NCBI RefSeq assembly: GCF_022201045.2
Contig: NC_068558.1
Span: forward strand, 30,585,501 to 30,649,500
Origin: Citrus sinensis
Lineage: Eukaryota; Streptophyta; Magnoliopsida; Sapindales; Rutaceae
Direction of reading: 5' to 3'
Length of the DNA stretch: 64,000 bases
Part shown: positions 30,040-40,005 of the stretch, in pieces
How the letters are laid out: each line of letters begins with the position of its first letter
Position numbering within the stretch: position 1 is the stretch's first letter
Made by a program: the position numbers and the translations under genes
Notes under the pieces: generated by a model
Database searches by the model: none
Told to the model about the DNA's origin: nothing
Seen by the model: the letters and a program-made list of their open reading frames with translations, nothing else

Positions 30040-30339
30040 AACTTGAACCTGTGACACCAAGCAAACTTCTGAATCTTACGAAGTCTTCTTGCTTGAGCGG
30101 CTTGGTGAAGATATCAGCTGCTTGATCTTGTGATTTTACATACTTGGCTTGCACTTCTTTTCTTGCACTACACTCTTTTATGAAATGATAGCGAGTATCT
30201 ATGTGTTTGCTTCGATCATGAAAGACTGGATTTTTGGATAGGTCAATTGCTGGTTTGTTATCAACATAAATCTCGCTTAGCTCTTCTTGTGGCAAACTCA
30301 ACTCCTTCAGTAAATTTCTGAGCCAAATTGCATGACAAA
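30040..30339 (-). pseudogene. Copia RNase H C-terminal fragment
   Basis: Minus-strand frame carries EIYVDNKPAIDLSKNPVFH, then SKHIDTRYHFIKE and QAADIFTKPLK, the hallmark end of Ty1/Copia RNase H. The fragment continues on the other side of the TRIM and LOG array at 54505-54553 (TLSTCEAEYVAATSS), so the whole is one Copia 3' end split by insertion. Everything upstream of that point is lost. Confidence 0.88.
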
Positions 30340-30344
30340 CACTT

Positions 30345-30650
30345 TGTCATGACCCAACCTAGACCTAACAAGATATTGTCCGCTTTGGGCCTTAACAAGG
30401 CCCACACGGCTTTGTTCCTGGGGCACCCATACACCTCAAAACGCGTCTTGCCAATTAAGGTGTGGATCGCCCCTTATAAACCCAGCATCTTTCCTGTGCT
30501 TTGCCAATGTGGGATTTGCCTAGGGTGTTACATACACCCCCCCTTGGGGACTCAGCGTCTTCGCTGAGGTTTGCCCCACCATCGCTCAAGAGGACACGCG
30601 GAGCCTCTCTGATACCATAATGTCATGACCCAACCTATACCCGGCAAGAT
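30345..30650 (-). mobile_element. TRIM element, left LTR, interior and start of right LTR
   Basis: Tiny LTR element: plus-strand LTR 30345-30536 (192 bp, TGTCATGACCC to TTACATACA), interior 30537-30620 (84 bp), second LTR from 30621, cut at 30650 by the LOG array and finishing at 54342-54499. TSD CACTT at 30340-30344 and 54500-54504 splits the Copia RNase H frame exactly. Read on the minus strand, the interior has the initiator-Met primer site TGGTATCAGAG (30607-30617) and a G-rich PPT. It has no coding capacity, as usual for TRIMs. Confidence 0.88.
30551..30568 (-). other. TRIM PPT-proximal hairpin
   Basis: CTCAGCG / CGCTGAG (7 bp) around a loop that reads AAGA on the minus strand, immediately upstream of the TRIM polypurine tract (CCCCAAGGGGGG). 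It parallels the AGGA-loop hairpins of the Gypsy elements. Confidence 0.6.
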
Positions 30651-32036
30651 TGTTGAGTGTTAGAAAATGCATATTTATAAAGGAGAAAACCGTCATTTTA
30701 CATTTTAAGTCTTACTAACAACCCTTACTTTTATATATTTAACCTTCTTGTGATTTAATTACATGTGTTTTATTTTAATTAAGTATTTTATGTATTTTAG
30801 GGGCATTATAGTCATTTCACAATAAAGGAGAGATCAGACGGCAAAACGGACATCACTTTTGAACTCAGGACGGTCGAAAACCTTAGGAGGAGCATAAAAG
30901 GAAAAATGACACTATTCACATGTACGGTACTATTCACGTATACGGTACTGTCTACGTTACTGTTCACGACACTGTTCACATAGACGGATCGATGACGTGG
31001 CATTGACCGATGATGTGGCATTGACTGATGAGGTGTCACGATCCTGTTGGGCTAAAATTCTTATGTACTGTTGATGGTGAAATGGCAGCATATCAGTGGA
31101 CGAAAAATCTCGTGTACGGTGCATGCATCACACAGGATTATTTTCAACCAAACCGCGTTACTGTTCATCCGGGTCAAACCGCGTTACTGTTCAAAGTCGG
31201 GTCAAACCGTGTTACTGTTCATCCGCGTGGTCAAACCGTGGACTGTTGACTGATGACGTGGCGCAATCCTGAGCGTCCAAACTGTTTTTAATCCGATGGC
31301 CATGATTTACTCCATGTATCTATAAAAAGGGGGCCTCCCCCCCCTAATTTGATATCTCTGAATCCATTTTTGGGATCCATTTTCTGTAATTCCCTCTCCA
31401 TCTTGTATTTTCTTCGTATTTTAATAAATTCCCATTTTGCCCCTAGTTCAACTATGAGTGGCTAATTTTCTTTCAAGCTTGGGTTGAAGGTGAAGTCTCA
31501 ACATGTGTCATGGGCTTTATTTGGTAAATTTATTTTCTCTTCCCCTCTAGTTTTTGTGGATGTTTTGACTTCTCGTCGACAAATAATACTAATCTTGTCT
31601 AGTACCGCCTTGGTTTCACCGGCCCTCTAGTACAAGGTTATTATTATTTGGCACGATAAGCCCTTAGCACCATATTGATTAGAGCGTGGTTCATGAGGTG
31701 TGGATTCCCCCCTCATGATTTAATTGGCATTAATACGGATTATTTAGCCCATGATGCATGTTGATACGGATCCAGATACCCAAGTACGTCATTTCAATAT
31801 AATTCTCATCAATTTATTCTCGCCATTTCAATACCAATTTCAGAATTTATCCTCGCCATTTTAATTTAAGTTTTAGCATATACCAAATCATTTCCACCAT
31901 AAATCCAACAACCCATTTACAAAATTAATTCTAAACACAATTAAAATCCACCTCCTCGTGGGATCGACACTCGTCACCATAGATCTATACTACAATAGAT
32001 TCGTGCGCTTGCGAGTACATTAAAATTTGCACAACA
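30651..32036 (+). repeat. LOG-element LTR 1
   Basis: 1386 bp, TGTTGAGTGTTAG to TTGCACAACA. It differs from LTRs 2 and 3 at two positions noticed (CCTTAGGAGG versus CCTTAAGAGG; ATGACAC versus ATGGCAC). Confidence 0.95.
30990..31328 (+). promoter_or_regulatory. LTR promoter with W-box and TGACG motifs, TATA box
   Basis: TATA box TATAAAAA at 31321-31328. Upstream within ~260 bp are TTGAC[C/T] W-box cores at 31003, 31021 and 31246, reverse cores (GGTCAA) at 31172, 31200 and 31229, and two TGACGTGG elements at 30993 and 31254. WRKY factors bind W-boxes and TGA-type bZIPs bind TGACG (established). The poly(A)-type AATAAA is at 31433. The same arrangement recurs in LTRs 2 and 3 (offsets 11089 and 22300). 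Defence- or salicylate-linked activity is an inference from motif content. Confidence 0.6.
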
Positions 32037-32042
32037 AGTTTT

Positions 32043-32060
32043 TGGCGCCGTTGCCGGGGA
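32043..32060 (+). other. LOG element copy 1 primer-binding site
   Basis: TGGCGCCGTTGCCGGGGA, 6 nt after LTR 1, tRNA-Asp type. It is followed at once by GGTAAGTAAT, a strong 5' splice-site match. Confidence 0.9.
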
Positions 32061-32446
32061 GGTAAGTAATTTTAATTCATAGAATTAATTTTTGTGAATA
32101 ATTTCTTTTATTTGTTTTCTTGTATTTTTTTTATTATTAAAAAAAAAAGAAAAAAAAAGTGAATCTACATTTAAAGGTTAGTATTTCTTTTCTTTTTCTC
32201 TTCTTTAAAATTTTGTAATTTAATTTTCCATTTATTTTTCTTTGTAATTTTTTTTGTTTATCTTATTAATTTAATTTTTAGTTAATTTCTTTCACGTATT
32301 TATTTTTGTGTATTTTTATAGAAAGGTTGTAATAGCGCAATAAGGTTAGTATCGTAATTTCTCACTCTTCTTTATTTTTATTTGTTTTGTTCCCATCTTT
32401 ATTTTTTGTTTTGTTTGCATCTTTATTTTTATTTTATTTATTTTGC
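32061..32446 (+). other. 5' leader of LOG element copy 1, possible intron
   Basis: T-rich leader between primer site and gag. A donor-like GAG/GTAAGTAAT stands at 32060-32071, and acceptor-like T-rich TTTTTATAG ends at ~32320. No coding content is supported. The open frame from 32387 to the gag ATG is just translated T-rich leader. Confidence 0.45.
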
Positions 32447-35400
32447 ATGCATGGTCGTAGGTCATTATTACCTAATCTTGAACCTATAGACCTTGAACTA
32501 GAAAAAACACTTCGCACACACAAACACGTTAAAAATAAAATGGATTTACAAGCACCACAGGAGAGGCCATTTAAGGACTATTTTAGTCCCTTAGCTAATT
32601 TGAGCACGTCATGCATAAGATACCCAAATGTAGCTGCTAGGAGTTTTGAATTAAAACCTAGTGTGTTAAATTGTCTCCCTACATTTTATGGCCTAGAAAA
32701 TGAGGATCCATATAATCATTTGAATGATTTTCATGCCATTTGTCAAACATTCAAATATGAGAATTTTTCAGATGATGATGTTAAACTTAGACTATTCCCA
32801 TTTTCTTTAAAAGATAGAGCTCGTTCATGGTTAAATACTTTACCTGCTAATAGCATTTCATCATGGGAACAAATGGTAACGAAATTTTTGAATAAATATT
32901 TCCCAGTGCATAAAACCAATGCTATTCGCAGGGAAATCTCAGAGTTTACCCAGAGAGAGGACGAGCAATTTTTCGAAACATGGGAGCGATTCAATGGGCT
33001 ACTCTTGAAGTGTCCACATCATGGGTACGAGAAATGGCACCAATGCCAATACTTTTTGGAGGGATTACTACCAAATGTGCAAGAATGGCTAATGGCAACA
33101 AGTGGAGGAGAGCTAATGTCAAAAAGTGCATCAGAAATTTGGGAATTCTTCCAGCGACAAGCGGATAATTCCCAACAACGGAGTCGATCACTCAGGAATA
33201 CTAGAAGAATTAAAGGAGTAAATGAGGTTCAAATTGGCGAGTCAACTTCGGGAATCAAAGAAGTCAAGGAGATGGTTGAAGGTCTTGCTCGACAAATAGC
33301 ATCGTTATCGACTGCTAAATCAACAGAACCACATGACCATGACTCATACTCAGATCAAGCCAATGCCATAGGTGTAATGAGAAAGCCATCAAATTACAAC
33401 CCATACTCCAACACATATAACCCTGGATGGAGAGACCACCCCAATTTTTCATGGTCTCAAGGACTCCAACAGAATGGACCAGCAGCTCCAGCTCCACCAA
33501 TGCAACCAATTCCTCAAATTTCTCAAGCCTCTCAACCACCATTTAGACCATACAATCAGAACCAGAACTACTCTCAACCCAGACCATGGGAGGATTCATT
33601 CCAAAATCTCAAGAATCTTACTCACTCTACGATTGAGCAACAGAACCGCACCATTGATGGACTACGAAATGAGTTGAGAGCAGGCTTCAACTCACAAGCT
33701 CAATCGGTTTCAAGCCTCGAGAAGATGGTGGGACAACTTGCTTCTTCAGTTCAGACCTTGGCAATGACCGTTGAGAAAGGCAAATTTCCAAGTCAACCAG
33801 TACCTAATCCTAAAGGAGTACATGAAGCAAGTACCAGTTCACCACAGCAGCATGGAGAGGTCAAAGCAGTAATGACCTTGCGAAAAGGAAAGGAAGTCGA
33901 CAACAAAGTGGAGATGCCGGTGACAAAAGAAAATCAAATTGTACCTGTGAATGTTGAGGACTCATCACCGGAGGAGAAAGAAGAAACTAACCCACGAGAA
34001 TACGTTCCCAAAGCTCCATTTCCTCAGAGGTTAGCGAAAGGAAAAAAGGGAAAATCCACAGGTGAGATTCTCGAAATCTTCAAACAGGTAAGTGTTAATA
34101 TCCCTTTGCTTGATGCTATTAAACAAGTTCCATCTTATGCCAAGTTTCTTAAAGACCTTTGTACTAAAAAGAGAAATATGCATGTTCAAAAGAAGGCATT
34201 TTTAACAGAAAATGTTAGTTCTATACTCCAACATAAAATTCCTTTAAAATGCAAAGACCCTGGCTCCCCCACTATCTCATGTAGTATAGGGAACCACACA
34301 ATTGAGAATGCTTTGTTGGATTTAGGAGCTAGTGTAAATCTGTTACCTTATTCAGTGTTTGTGAAACTTGGACTTGGAGAATTACACCCAACTCCAGTGG
34401 TGTTACAGCTTGCAGATCGGTCCACGAAAATACCTCGTGGTATTGTGGAGGACGTGCTTATCCAGGTAGACAAATTTTATTTTCCTGTTGATTTCATTGT
34501 AATTGACACTCAACCAATACAGGATTCAAGGAAGCACATCCCCATTATTCTAGGCCGACCTTTCTTGGCAACTGCAGATGCTCACATTCAATGCAGGACT
34601 GGAAATATGCAGTTGTCTTTCGGCAACATGACTATGGAGCTGAACATCTTCAACATTGCCAAACAACCTCACAGTGCAGATGATGGAATTGTTGATGTGG
34701 ATTTAATTGAAGCATTAGTTGATGATACTTTTGTTTCAAACCTTAGTGATCCTTTACAAACATGTTTAACTCACTTTGGTTTGAATTTTGATATTGACAG
34801 ATCGGTCGATGAGGTCAACGCCCTGCTTGACTCCGCACCATCCTTGGACACTAATAAATGGAAGTCAAGAGTTGAACAACTAGCACCATCAGAGAAGAAA
34901 CTCATCCCATCATCAGAATCACCACCGAAACTCGAGCTCAAACCATTACCCAACACTCTGGAATATGCATTTTTGGGAGAAGAAAGCACTCTGCCGGTAA
35001 TCATCTCATCATCCCTAAATGACGAACAAAAAGGTAAGTTGTTGGATGTTTTAAAAGATCACAAAGGAGCATTAGGATGGACCATAGCAGACATTAAAGG
35101 TATAAATCCAGTAGACTGCATGCATTACATTCACCTTGATGAAAATGCTAAATCTACTAGGGAAATGCAACGTCGGTTAAATCCTAATATGAAAGAAGTT
35201 GTTAGAACTGAAGTCCTTAAGCTATTAGACGCAGGTATCATTTACCCAATTTCTGATAGTTCATGGGTCAGTCCTGTACAAGTTGTCCCTAAAAAGTCAG
35301 GAGTCACAGTAGTTACCAATGCTGATAATGAATTGATACCCACTAGAGTGACTACAGGATGGCGTGTATGCATTGATTATAGAAAATTGAATTCTGTCAC

Positions 35401-37834
35401 ACGTAAAGACCATTTTCCTTTACCATTTATTGATCAAATGCTTGATAGATTAGCAGGACATGAATTTTATTGCTTTCTAGATGGTTACTCAGGATATAAT
35501 CAGATTCCCATAGCACCAAAAGATCAAGAGAAAACTACTTTCACTTGCCCTTTTGGCACATTTGCATATAGGAGAATGCCATTTGGATTATGTAATGCAC
35601 CTGCTACATTTCAACGATGCATGTTGAGCATTTTTTCTGATATGGTGGAACGATTCCTTGAAGTCTTTATGGATGATTTTTCTGTCTTTGGTGACTCATT
35701 TGATCAATGTTTACATCATCTAACACTAGTTCTGCAGAGATGTATCGAGAAGAACTTGGTCTTAAATTGGGAGAAATGCCATTTTATGGTAAAACAAGGT
35801 ATTGTTCTCGGTCACATCATTTCGAGCAAAGGTATTGAGGTTGACAAAGCCAAGGTGGATCTCATTTCTAATCTTCCTCCACCCAAAACAGTCAGAGAAG
35901 TAAGATCTTTCCTTGGGCATGCTGGTTTCTATAGACGTTTCATTAAAGATTTTAGCAAAGTTTCTAGACCCTTATGCAATTTGCTTGCTAAGGATGTACC
36001 TTTTGTCTTTGATGATTCATGTCTTGTTGCGTTTGAAAAATTAAAGCATTTGTTGACATCATCACCCATCATTCAGCCCCCGAACTGGAAATTACCATTT
36101 GAGCTCATGTGTGATGCATCTGATTATGCAGTAGGAGCAGTATTAGGACAAAGAGTTGATCGAATTCCCCATGTTATTTACTATGCTAGTATGACATTAA
36201 ATGATGCACAGTTGAACTATTCAACTACTGAAAAAGAAATGCTAGCAGTAGTGTTTGCATTGGAAAAATTTCGATCATATCTCATTGGTTGTAAAATAAT
36301 TATATTCACAGATCATGCTGCTCTTAAATATCTTCTCACAAAGAAAGATGCAAAAGCCAGACTAATTCGTTGGGTGTTACTTTTGCAGGAATTTGACTTG
36401 GAATTCAAAGATAAAAAAGGGACAGAAAATGTTGTGGCGGACCACCTCTCTCGTCTCCATTTTGACACAATTACAGAATCATTACCATTGAATGAGTCAT
36501 TTCCAGATGAACAATTAATGAATGTGGAAGTATTACCTTGGTATGCTGATATAGTTAATTATCTTGTTACAGGTAAACTTCCAGAGCATTGGACCAAGCA
36601 AGACAAGGCTAAATTCTTTGCAGAGATAAAGAATTTCTTTTGGGATGACCCGTATTTGTTCAAGTATTGTGCAGACCAAATTGTTAGACGATGTGTCCCA
36701 GAAAGTGAAATTCAGAATATCCTTTCATTCTGCCATGAACAAGCTTGTGGAGGCCATTTCAGTGCTAAGAAAACAGCGACTAAAGTTTTACAATGTGGTT
36801 TCTATTGGCCATCTATATTTCGAGACGCTTACACTTTCTGTTCTTCATGTGATAGGTGTCAACGAATGGGAAGCATTACACGAAGGAACATGATGCCACT
36901 AAATCCAATTTTAGTGGTTGAGATTTTTGACGTATGGGGTATCGACTTCATGGGACCCTTTCCCCCTTCTTTTGGCCATCAATACATATTGGTTGCTGTT
37001 GACTACGTATCAAAATGGGTAGAAGCAATTCCATGTAGGACCAATGATCACAAGGTGGTAATAGCATTTTTAAAAAGCAACATTGTTTCACGCTTTGGAT
37101 TCCCTCAAGCAATAATCAGTGATGGTGGTGCCCACTTTTGTAACAAAGCATTCAAAGCTCTTTTGACAAAGTATTCAATCACACACAAAGTGGCGACCCC
37201 GTATCATCCGCAAACCAGTGGCCAAGTTGAGATCTCCAATCGAGAAATAAAGCACATATTAGAAAAAATGGTGAGACCGGACAGAAAAGATTGGTCATTA
37301 AGACTTGATGATGCCTTATGGGCATATAGAACGGCTTTCAAGACCCCGATTGGGATGTCACCCTACAGGCTAGTGTATGGAAAAGCTTGCCACCTACCTG
37401 TGGAACTCGAGCATCGTGCATATTGGGCCATCAAGAAATTCAATTTTGACATGCAGCAAGCCAGCTCAGAAAGAAGATTACAGCTGGCAGAACTTGAAGA
37501 AATTCGTAATGACGCGTACGAAAATGCCAAGATTTACAAGCAACGAATGAAAGTCTTCCATGATAAGCAAATTATGAGAAAATCGTTCACTCCAGGTCAG
37601 AAAGTGCTTTTATTCAATTCTCGCTTGCACCTATTCCCAGGTAAGTTACGCTCTCGTTGGTCTGGTCCCTTTATTGTTCATACTGTTTTTCCACATGGGG
37701 CAATTGAAATTAAAGACCCAAAGAATGGTGTCACGTTTAAAGTTAATGGTCAAAGATTAAAGCCATATCTAGAGTACCAACCACATGAAGAAGACACCGA
37801 AATAAATTTGAGTGACCCACTAAATTTGAATTGA
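32447..37834 (+). CDS. LOG element gag-pol polyprotein, copy 1 (intact)
   Basis: About 1795 codons without stop or shift. I chose ATG 32447 ([20 protein letters not shown]) because it aligns with the gag starts of E1 and E2. The frame is open 20 codons further up, but that part only translates T-rich leader. Order: gag core (~residues 60-240, no clear CCHC knuckle), Pro/Gln linker, protease [12 protein letters not shown] (~624), RT with [19 protein letters not shown] and FMDDFSVFG (~1074), RNase [15 protein letters not shown] (~1222) with [16 protein letters not shown] and [11 protein letters not shown], integrase HHCC (~1429-1471), D-D-E at GIDFMGP (~1498), ISDGGAHF (~1559) and QVEISN (~1594), GPF tail (~1739). 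Athila-type. It appears fully competent, and neither host nor element copy nearby shows decay. Confidence 0.95.
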   Translation: MHGRRSLLPNLEPIDLELEKTLRTHKHVKNKMDLQAPQERPFKDYFSPLANLSTSCIRYPNVAARSFELKPSVLNCLPTFYGLENEDPYNHLNDFHAICQTFKYENFSDDDVKLRLFPFSLKDRARSWLNTLPANSISSWEQMVTKFLNKYFPVHKTNAIRREISEFTQREDEQFFETWERFNGLLLKCPHHGYEKWHQCQYFLEGLLPNVQEWLMATSGGELMSKSASEIWEFFQRQADNSQQRSRSLRNTRRIKGVNEVQIGESTSGIKEVKEMVEGLARQIASLSTAKSTEPHDHDSYSDQANAIGVMRKPSNYNPYSNTYNPGWRDHPNFSWSQGLQQNGPAAPAPPMQPIPQISQASQPPFRPYNQNQNYSQPRPWEDSFQNLKNLTHSTIEQQNRTIDGLRNELRAGFNSQAQSVSSLEKMVGQLASSVQTLAMTVEKGKFPSQPVPNPKGVHEASTSSPQQHGEVKAVMTLRKGKEVDNKVEMPVTKENQIVPVNVEDSSPEEKEETNPREYVPKAPFPQRLAKGKKGKSTGEILEIFKQVSVNIPLLDAIKQVPSYAKFLKDLCTKKRNMHVQKKAFLTENVSSILQHKIPLKCKDPGSPTISCSIGNHTIENALLDLGASVNLLPYSVFVKLGLGELHPTPVVLQLADRSTKIPRGIVEDVLIQVDKFYFPVDFIVIDTQPIQDSRKHIPIILGRPFLATADAHIQCRTGNMQLSFGNMTMELNIFNIAKQPHSADDGIVDVDLIEALVDDTFVSNLSDPLQTCLTHFGLNFDIDRSVDEVNALLDSAPSLDTNKWKSRVEQLAPSEKKLIPSSESPPKLELKPLPNTLEYAFLGEESTLPVIISSSLNDEQKGKLLDVLKDHKGALGWTIADIKGINPVDCMHYIHLDENAKSTREMQRRLNPNMKEVVRTEVLKLLDAGIIYPISDSSWVSPVQVVPKKSGVTVVTNADNELIPTRVTTGWRVCIDYRKLNSVTRKDHFPLPFIDQMLDRLAGHEFYCFLDGYSGYNQIPIAPKDQEKTTFTCPFGTFAYRRMPFGLCNAPATFQRCMLSIFSDMVERFLEVFMDDFSVFGDSFDQCLHHLTLVLQRCIEKNLVLNWEKCHFMVKQGIVLGHIISSKGIEVDKAKVDLISNLPPPKTVREVRSFLGHAGFYRRFIKDFSKVSRPLCNLLAKDVPFVFDDSCLVAFEKLKHLLTSSPIIQPPNWKLPFELMCDASDYAVGAVLGQRVDRIPHVIYYASMTLNDAQLNYSTTEKEMLAVVFALEKFRSYLIGCKIIIFTDHAALKYLLTKKDAKARLIRWVLLLQEFDLEFKDKKGTENVVADHLSRLHFDTITESLPLNESFPDEQLMNVEVLPWYADIVNYLVTGKLPEHWTKQDKAKFFAEIKNFFWDDPYLFKYCADQIVRRCVPESEIQNILSFCHEQACGGHFSAKKTATKVLQCGFYWPSIFRDAYTFCSSCDRCQRMGSITRRNMMPLNPILVVEIFDVWGIDFMGPFPPSFGHQYILVAVDYVSKWVEAIPCRTNDHKVVIAFLKSNIVSRFGFPQAIISDGGAHFCNKAFKALLTKYSITHKVATPYHPQTSGQVEISNREIKHILEKMVRPDRKDWSLRLDDALWAYRTAFKTPIGMSPYRLVYGKACHLPVELEHRAYWAIKKFNFDMQQASSERRLQLAELEEIRNDAYENAKIYKQRMKVFHDKQIMRKSFTPGQKVLLFNSRLHLFPGKLRSRWSGPFIVHTVFPHGAIEIKDPKNGVTFKVNGQRLKPYLEYQPHEEDTEINLSDPLNLN

Positions 37835-37961
37835 TTTTTTTTTCTTTTCGTTGATTTGATTTTTCTTTCTTTCTTTTTATTATTATTCTTTTGCTAATTG
37901 AAATTGTTTTTGCATAAGTGTGTTTATTTTACCATTAAGTTTTCTCTTATCATTTTTAATC

Positions 37962-38195
37962 ATGAGTCTCATACTTAGACCGTTCCTCCTGAGCATTCTT
38001 AAACCACTTCAACGTGTCAAAACTCATCTCAAAAGGCAGATTCAATTTTGTAAAACACAACGCATTTGGGCTCTACAACCACCAGAGTTAGTAGCCTATG
38101 TTGAGGGTTTAGAACGCCAACTCAGTGACATTGAGAGAAGTGTTTACGACATCCAGTTGGAGCTTGAGGTAAATTCAATAAGAGGAAGATTTTAA
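37962..38195 (+). CDS. LOG element small ORF 2, copy 1
   Basis: 77 codons from ATG 37962 (MSLILRPFLLSILKPLQR), with a hydrophobic start, a basic middle and a Leu/Glu heptad-like end (ELVAYVEGLERQLSDIERSV) suggesting a short coiled coil. It lies 127 bp after gag-pol. At 38168/38169 there is GAG/GTAAAT and at 38231-38240 TGTGCTTTAG. Removing that 72-nt AT-rich stretch keeps the frame open to a stop at 38310-38312, so the true protein may be about 92 residues. No family is recognised. It is identical in copy 2. The position fits a subordinate ORF made by splicing or reinitiation. Confidence 0.5.
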   Translation: MSLILRPFLLSILKPLQRVKTHLKRQIQFCKTQRIWALQPPELVAYVEGLERQLSDIERSVYDIQLELEVNSIRGRF

Positions 38196-38336
38196 TTTTC
38201 TTTGTGTGTTTTAATTTGTTTTTCTATTTGTGTGCTTTAGTTTGTTACCCCGGTGAAGTGGCGGATAACGGTACTCCGTGACAATCAAGTCGGTTACTTC
38301 AGTTTCCCATAATAACTGATATTCTGAGGCGAAGGT

Positions 38337-38894
38337 ATGGACAGAAACGAGATTCTAGCGAAGCTTCACAAGCGATTCCCTTCACTTCCTCAGAATGCCC
38401 TCCTTACGATCTATAAAGCTCGGTCCGAACGCATGCGATTACTCATGAGGAATAACATACCTGCTGACATCCGTTGGTTAATCGAGGCTAAAGTACGATC
38501 GGCAGGTGAGTTACCTCCAAAATTTATTGCATACATGCCTGGTTGTGGTAAAGGAAATTATGCAAGAAAACGACGAGCTCGAAGAATTTCTGTTGCTTGT
38601 CATAAGTGTGCCAGAATGAGTTGCAATAAAAACCCATGTTCTTTAGGAATGGTGTCTGATAACAGGGAAGATAAGATTCAATTCATTAGGGATGGCTTGA
38701 ATAAGGAGTCATTGGATGATATCCTTTTGTCTCTTGAAACGCATCCCAGTGGATATGTGCAAGGAGCGATTCTCCAGTTATGGCCATTATTCCAGAAAGA
38801 GCATGCACGATATAGTCTCGGGAATCTGACTATAAACGACCCTGTTTGCCAGTTTATAAGAAAACTGGATAGGAAGCCTATCCTCGACCCATAG
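38337..38894 (+). CDS. LOG element basic Cys-rich ORF 3, copy 1
   Basis: 185 codons, start MDRNEILAKLHKRFPSLPQ. The notable feature is a basic run ARKRRARR (residues 76-83) directly followed by a compact Cys cluster C88-x2-C91-x4-C96-x4-C101, with His at 89 and an aromatic-poor tail rich in charged residues. A basic run plus zinc-finger-like cluster suggests nucleic-acid binding and nuclear targeting. The layout recalls the small cysteine-rich nucleic-acid-binding proteins of some plant flexiviruses, several of which suppress RNA silencing. That is a resemblance in layout only, not a proven homology. It lies between ORF 2 and the LOG-like ORF in an intact element and is identical in copy 2, which argues for use. 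Confidence 0.6.
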   Translation: MDRNEILAKLHKRFPSLPQNALLTIYKARSERMRLLMRNNIPADIRWLIEAKVRSAGELPPKFIAYMPGCGKGNYARKRRARRISVACHKCARMSCNKNPCSLGMVSDNREDKIQFIRDGLNKESLDDILLSLETHPSGYVQGAILQLWPLFQKEHARYSLGNLTINDPVCQFIRKLDRKPILDP

Positions 38895-39235
38895 AGGGCG
38901 TTCAAGCCGTTTCTGGACGTAGAACCAGAGGAAGATGTGAGCCACAGTCGCAACTACCTGTAAATATCCTTTCACTTTACTGTTATTTTATTTCACTATT
39001 GTTTTATTATGTGCATTATTGTCTTTAAAAATTTTATTACTGTTTGCTTTTTCCTTATTACTGTTTTCTTTTTCCCTTTTACTGTTTCCTTTTTGACTAG
39101 CGAGCCACGTGCTTTACGCGTTATTTGACACTGACATGTTACCTCATACATAACTGTGATCCACTGTCACCAAGATTCTTAAATGTGATTTCCTTTTTGT
39201 CAAGCACTCACAAATTATTTTCGAGAAGTATCACA

Positions 39236-39904
39236 ATGGCAGCTACTCCCAATAGACAATTCAAGAACATTTGTGTGCTTTCTGGATTTACCTATGGCAA
39301 ACATAAAGAGTTCGTTGAGGCAGCTATAGATCTTGGTCGAAGCATAGCAGCGAGAAAATTACATTTGGTGTATGGAGGAGGTAATCGAGGGTTATCAAAA
39401 ATGGTCTCAGAAGCAGCTTTTATCAGAGGAAGTCAAGTGTTAGGCATCATCCCAAGAGTCTTAAAACCATTGGGCAGTTCGTCTGACTCATCAACTGGAG
39501 AAGAGTTAGTCGTCTCAGGTATGCAAGAAAGAATAACTGAAATGCTTAATCATGCTGATGCTTTTATTTTCCTTCCAGGAGATCTTGCAACACTAGAGGC
39601 ACTTATCACGCTAGCATCTTGGGCCCATCTGCACATCCACCAAAAACCCATCGGTTTGTTAAATGTCAATAACTTTTATGATGGCTTTATCGCATTTCTT
39701 AACCATGCAATAAAAAACTATTTCATTCCCGCTAATGTGAAAAAACTCTTTATTTGTGCTCACACTGCTAATGAGCTACTTGATCTGTTACAAGCGTATA
39801 AACCGGAGCCAGACCCCTGGACCTTTGTGTTGGAGCGCCCAAATAATGATGGTAACAGTAGCAGCAGTAAGAAGTACAAATTAGATTTAACTCTACGCCT
39901 GTAA
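39236..39904 (+). CDS. Retrotransposon-borne LOG-like protein, copy 1
   Basis: 222 codons from ATG 39236 (MAATPNRQFKNICVLSGF). I preferred this start because the family begins here and the upstream extension has no ATG in frame. It matches LOG (cytokinin riboside 5'-monophosphate phosphoribohydrolase), which releases free cytokinin base from the nucleotide: GKHKEFVEAAIDLGRSIA, LVYGGGNRGL (residues 44-53), VLGIIPRVL, MQERITEM with conserved Arg99, DAFIFLPG and KPIGLLNV. The signature PGGxGTxxE is changed to PGDLATLEA (114-122), losing two Gly and the catalytic Glu (Ala122). Length is usual for LOG. It is intronless, although plant LOG genes have introns, so capture through RNA is likely. The reading frame is preserved in both copies, so a non-enzymatic role or altered substrate is possible. 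Confidence 0.88.
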   Translation: MAATPNRQFKNICVLSGFTYGKHKEFVEAAIDLGRSIAARKLHLVYGGGNRGLSKMVSEAAFIRGSQVLGIIPRVLKPLGSSSDSSTGEELVVSGMQERITEMLNHADAFIFLPGDLATLEALITLASWAHLHIHQKPIGLLNVNNFYDGFIAFLNHAIKNYFIPANVKKLFICAHTANELLDLLQAYKPEPDPWTFVLERPNNDGNSSSSKKYKLDLTLRL

Positions 39905-39965
39905 ATATTTTCTTCTGTGTTGCACCACCCAGGTGATGTCTTCTAAACTCTACTTCTTTCATTTC

Positions 39966-40005
39966 AAACATTGAGGACAATGTTTCGTTCTGGTTGGGGG
40001 GAGGG
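39966..40005 (+). other. LOG element copy 1 internal hairpin + PPT-like cassette
   Basis: AAACATTG / CAATGTTT (39966-39973, 39978-39985) with loop AGGA, then TGGTTGGGGGGAGGG (39991-40005), about 60 bp after the LOG stop. The 11-mer TGGTTGGGGGG recurs at the terminal PPT (41727). Confidence 0.7.

Noticed and set aside
29996..30060. C14 run as an assembly gap or error
   Set aside because: Its place exactly at the junction between a Copia interior and LTR fits a polypurine tract on the minus strand, though its exact length may be imprecise.
30812..31039. Antisense His/Pro/Val-rich frame in the LTRs (also 41901-42128, 53112-53339 and 3751-3966)
   Set aside because: It is translated from the ACTGTTCAC and GATGACGTGGC repeats of the LTR promoter, is broken in the older solo LTR, and has no support as a gene.
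32387..32446. Hydrophobic N-terminal extension of gag-pol as a signal peptide
   Set aside because: It translates the T-rich leader. The start at 32447 aligns with gag of E1 and E2.
39125..39904. LOG-like ORF as an ordinary host gene or with the longer 259-codon start
   Set aside because: It has no introns, lies between pol and 3' LTR in both copies, and the extra N-terminal part has no in-frame ATG and no family similarity.
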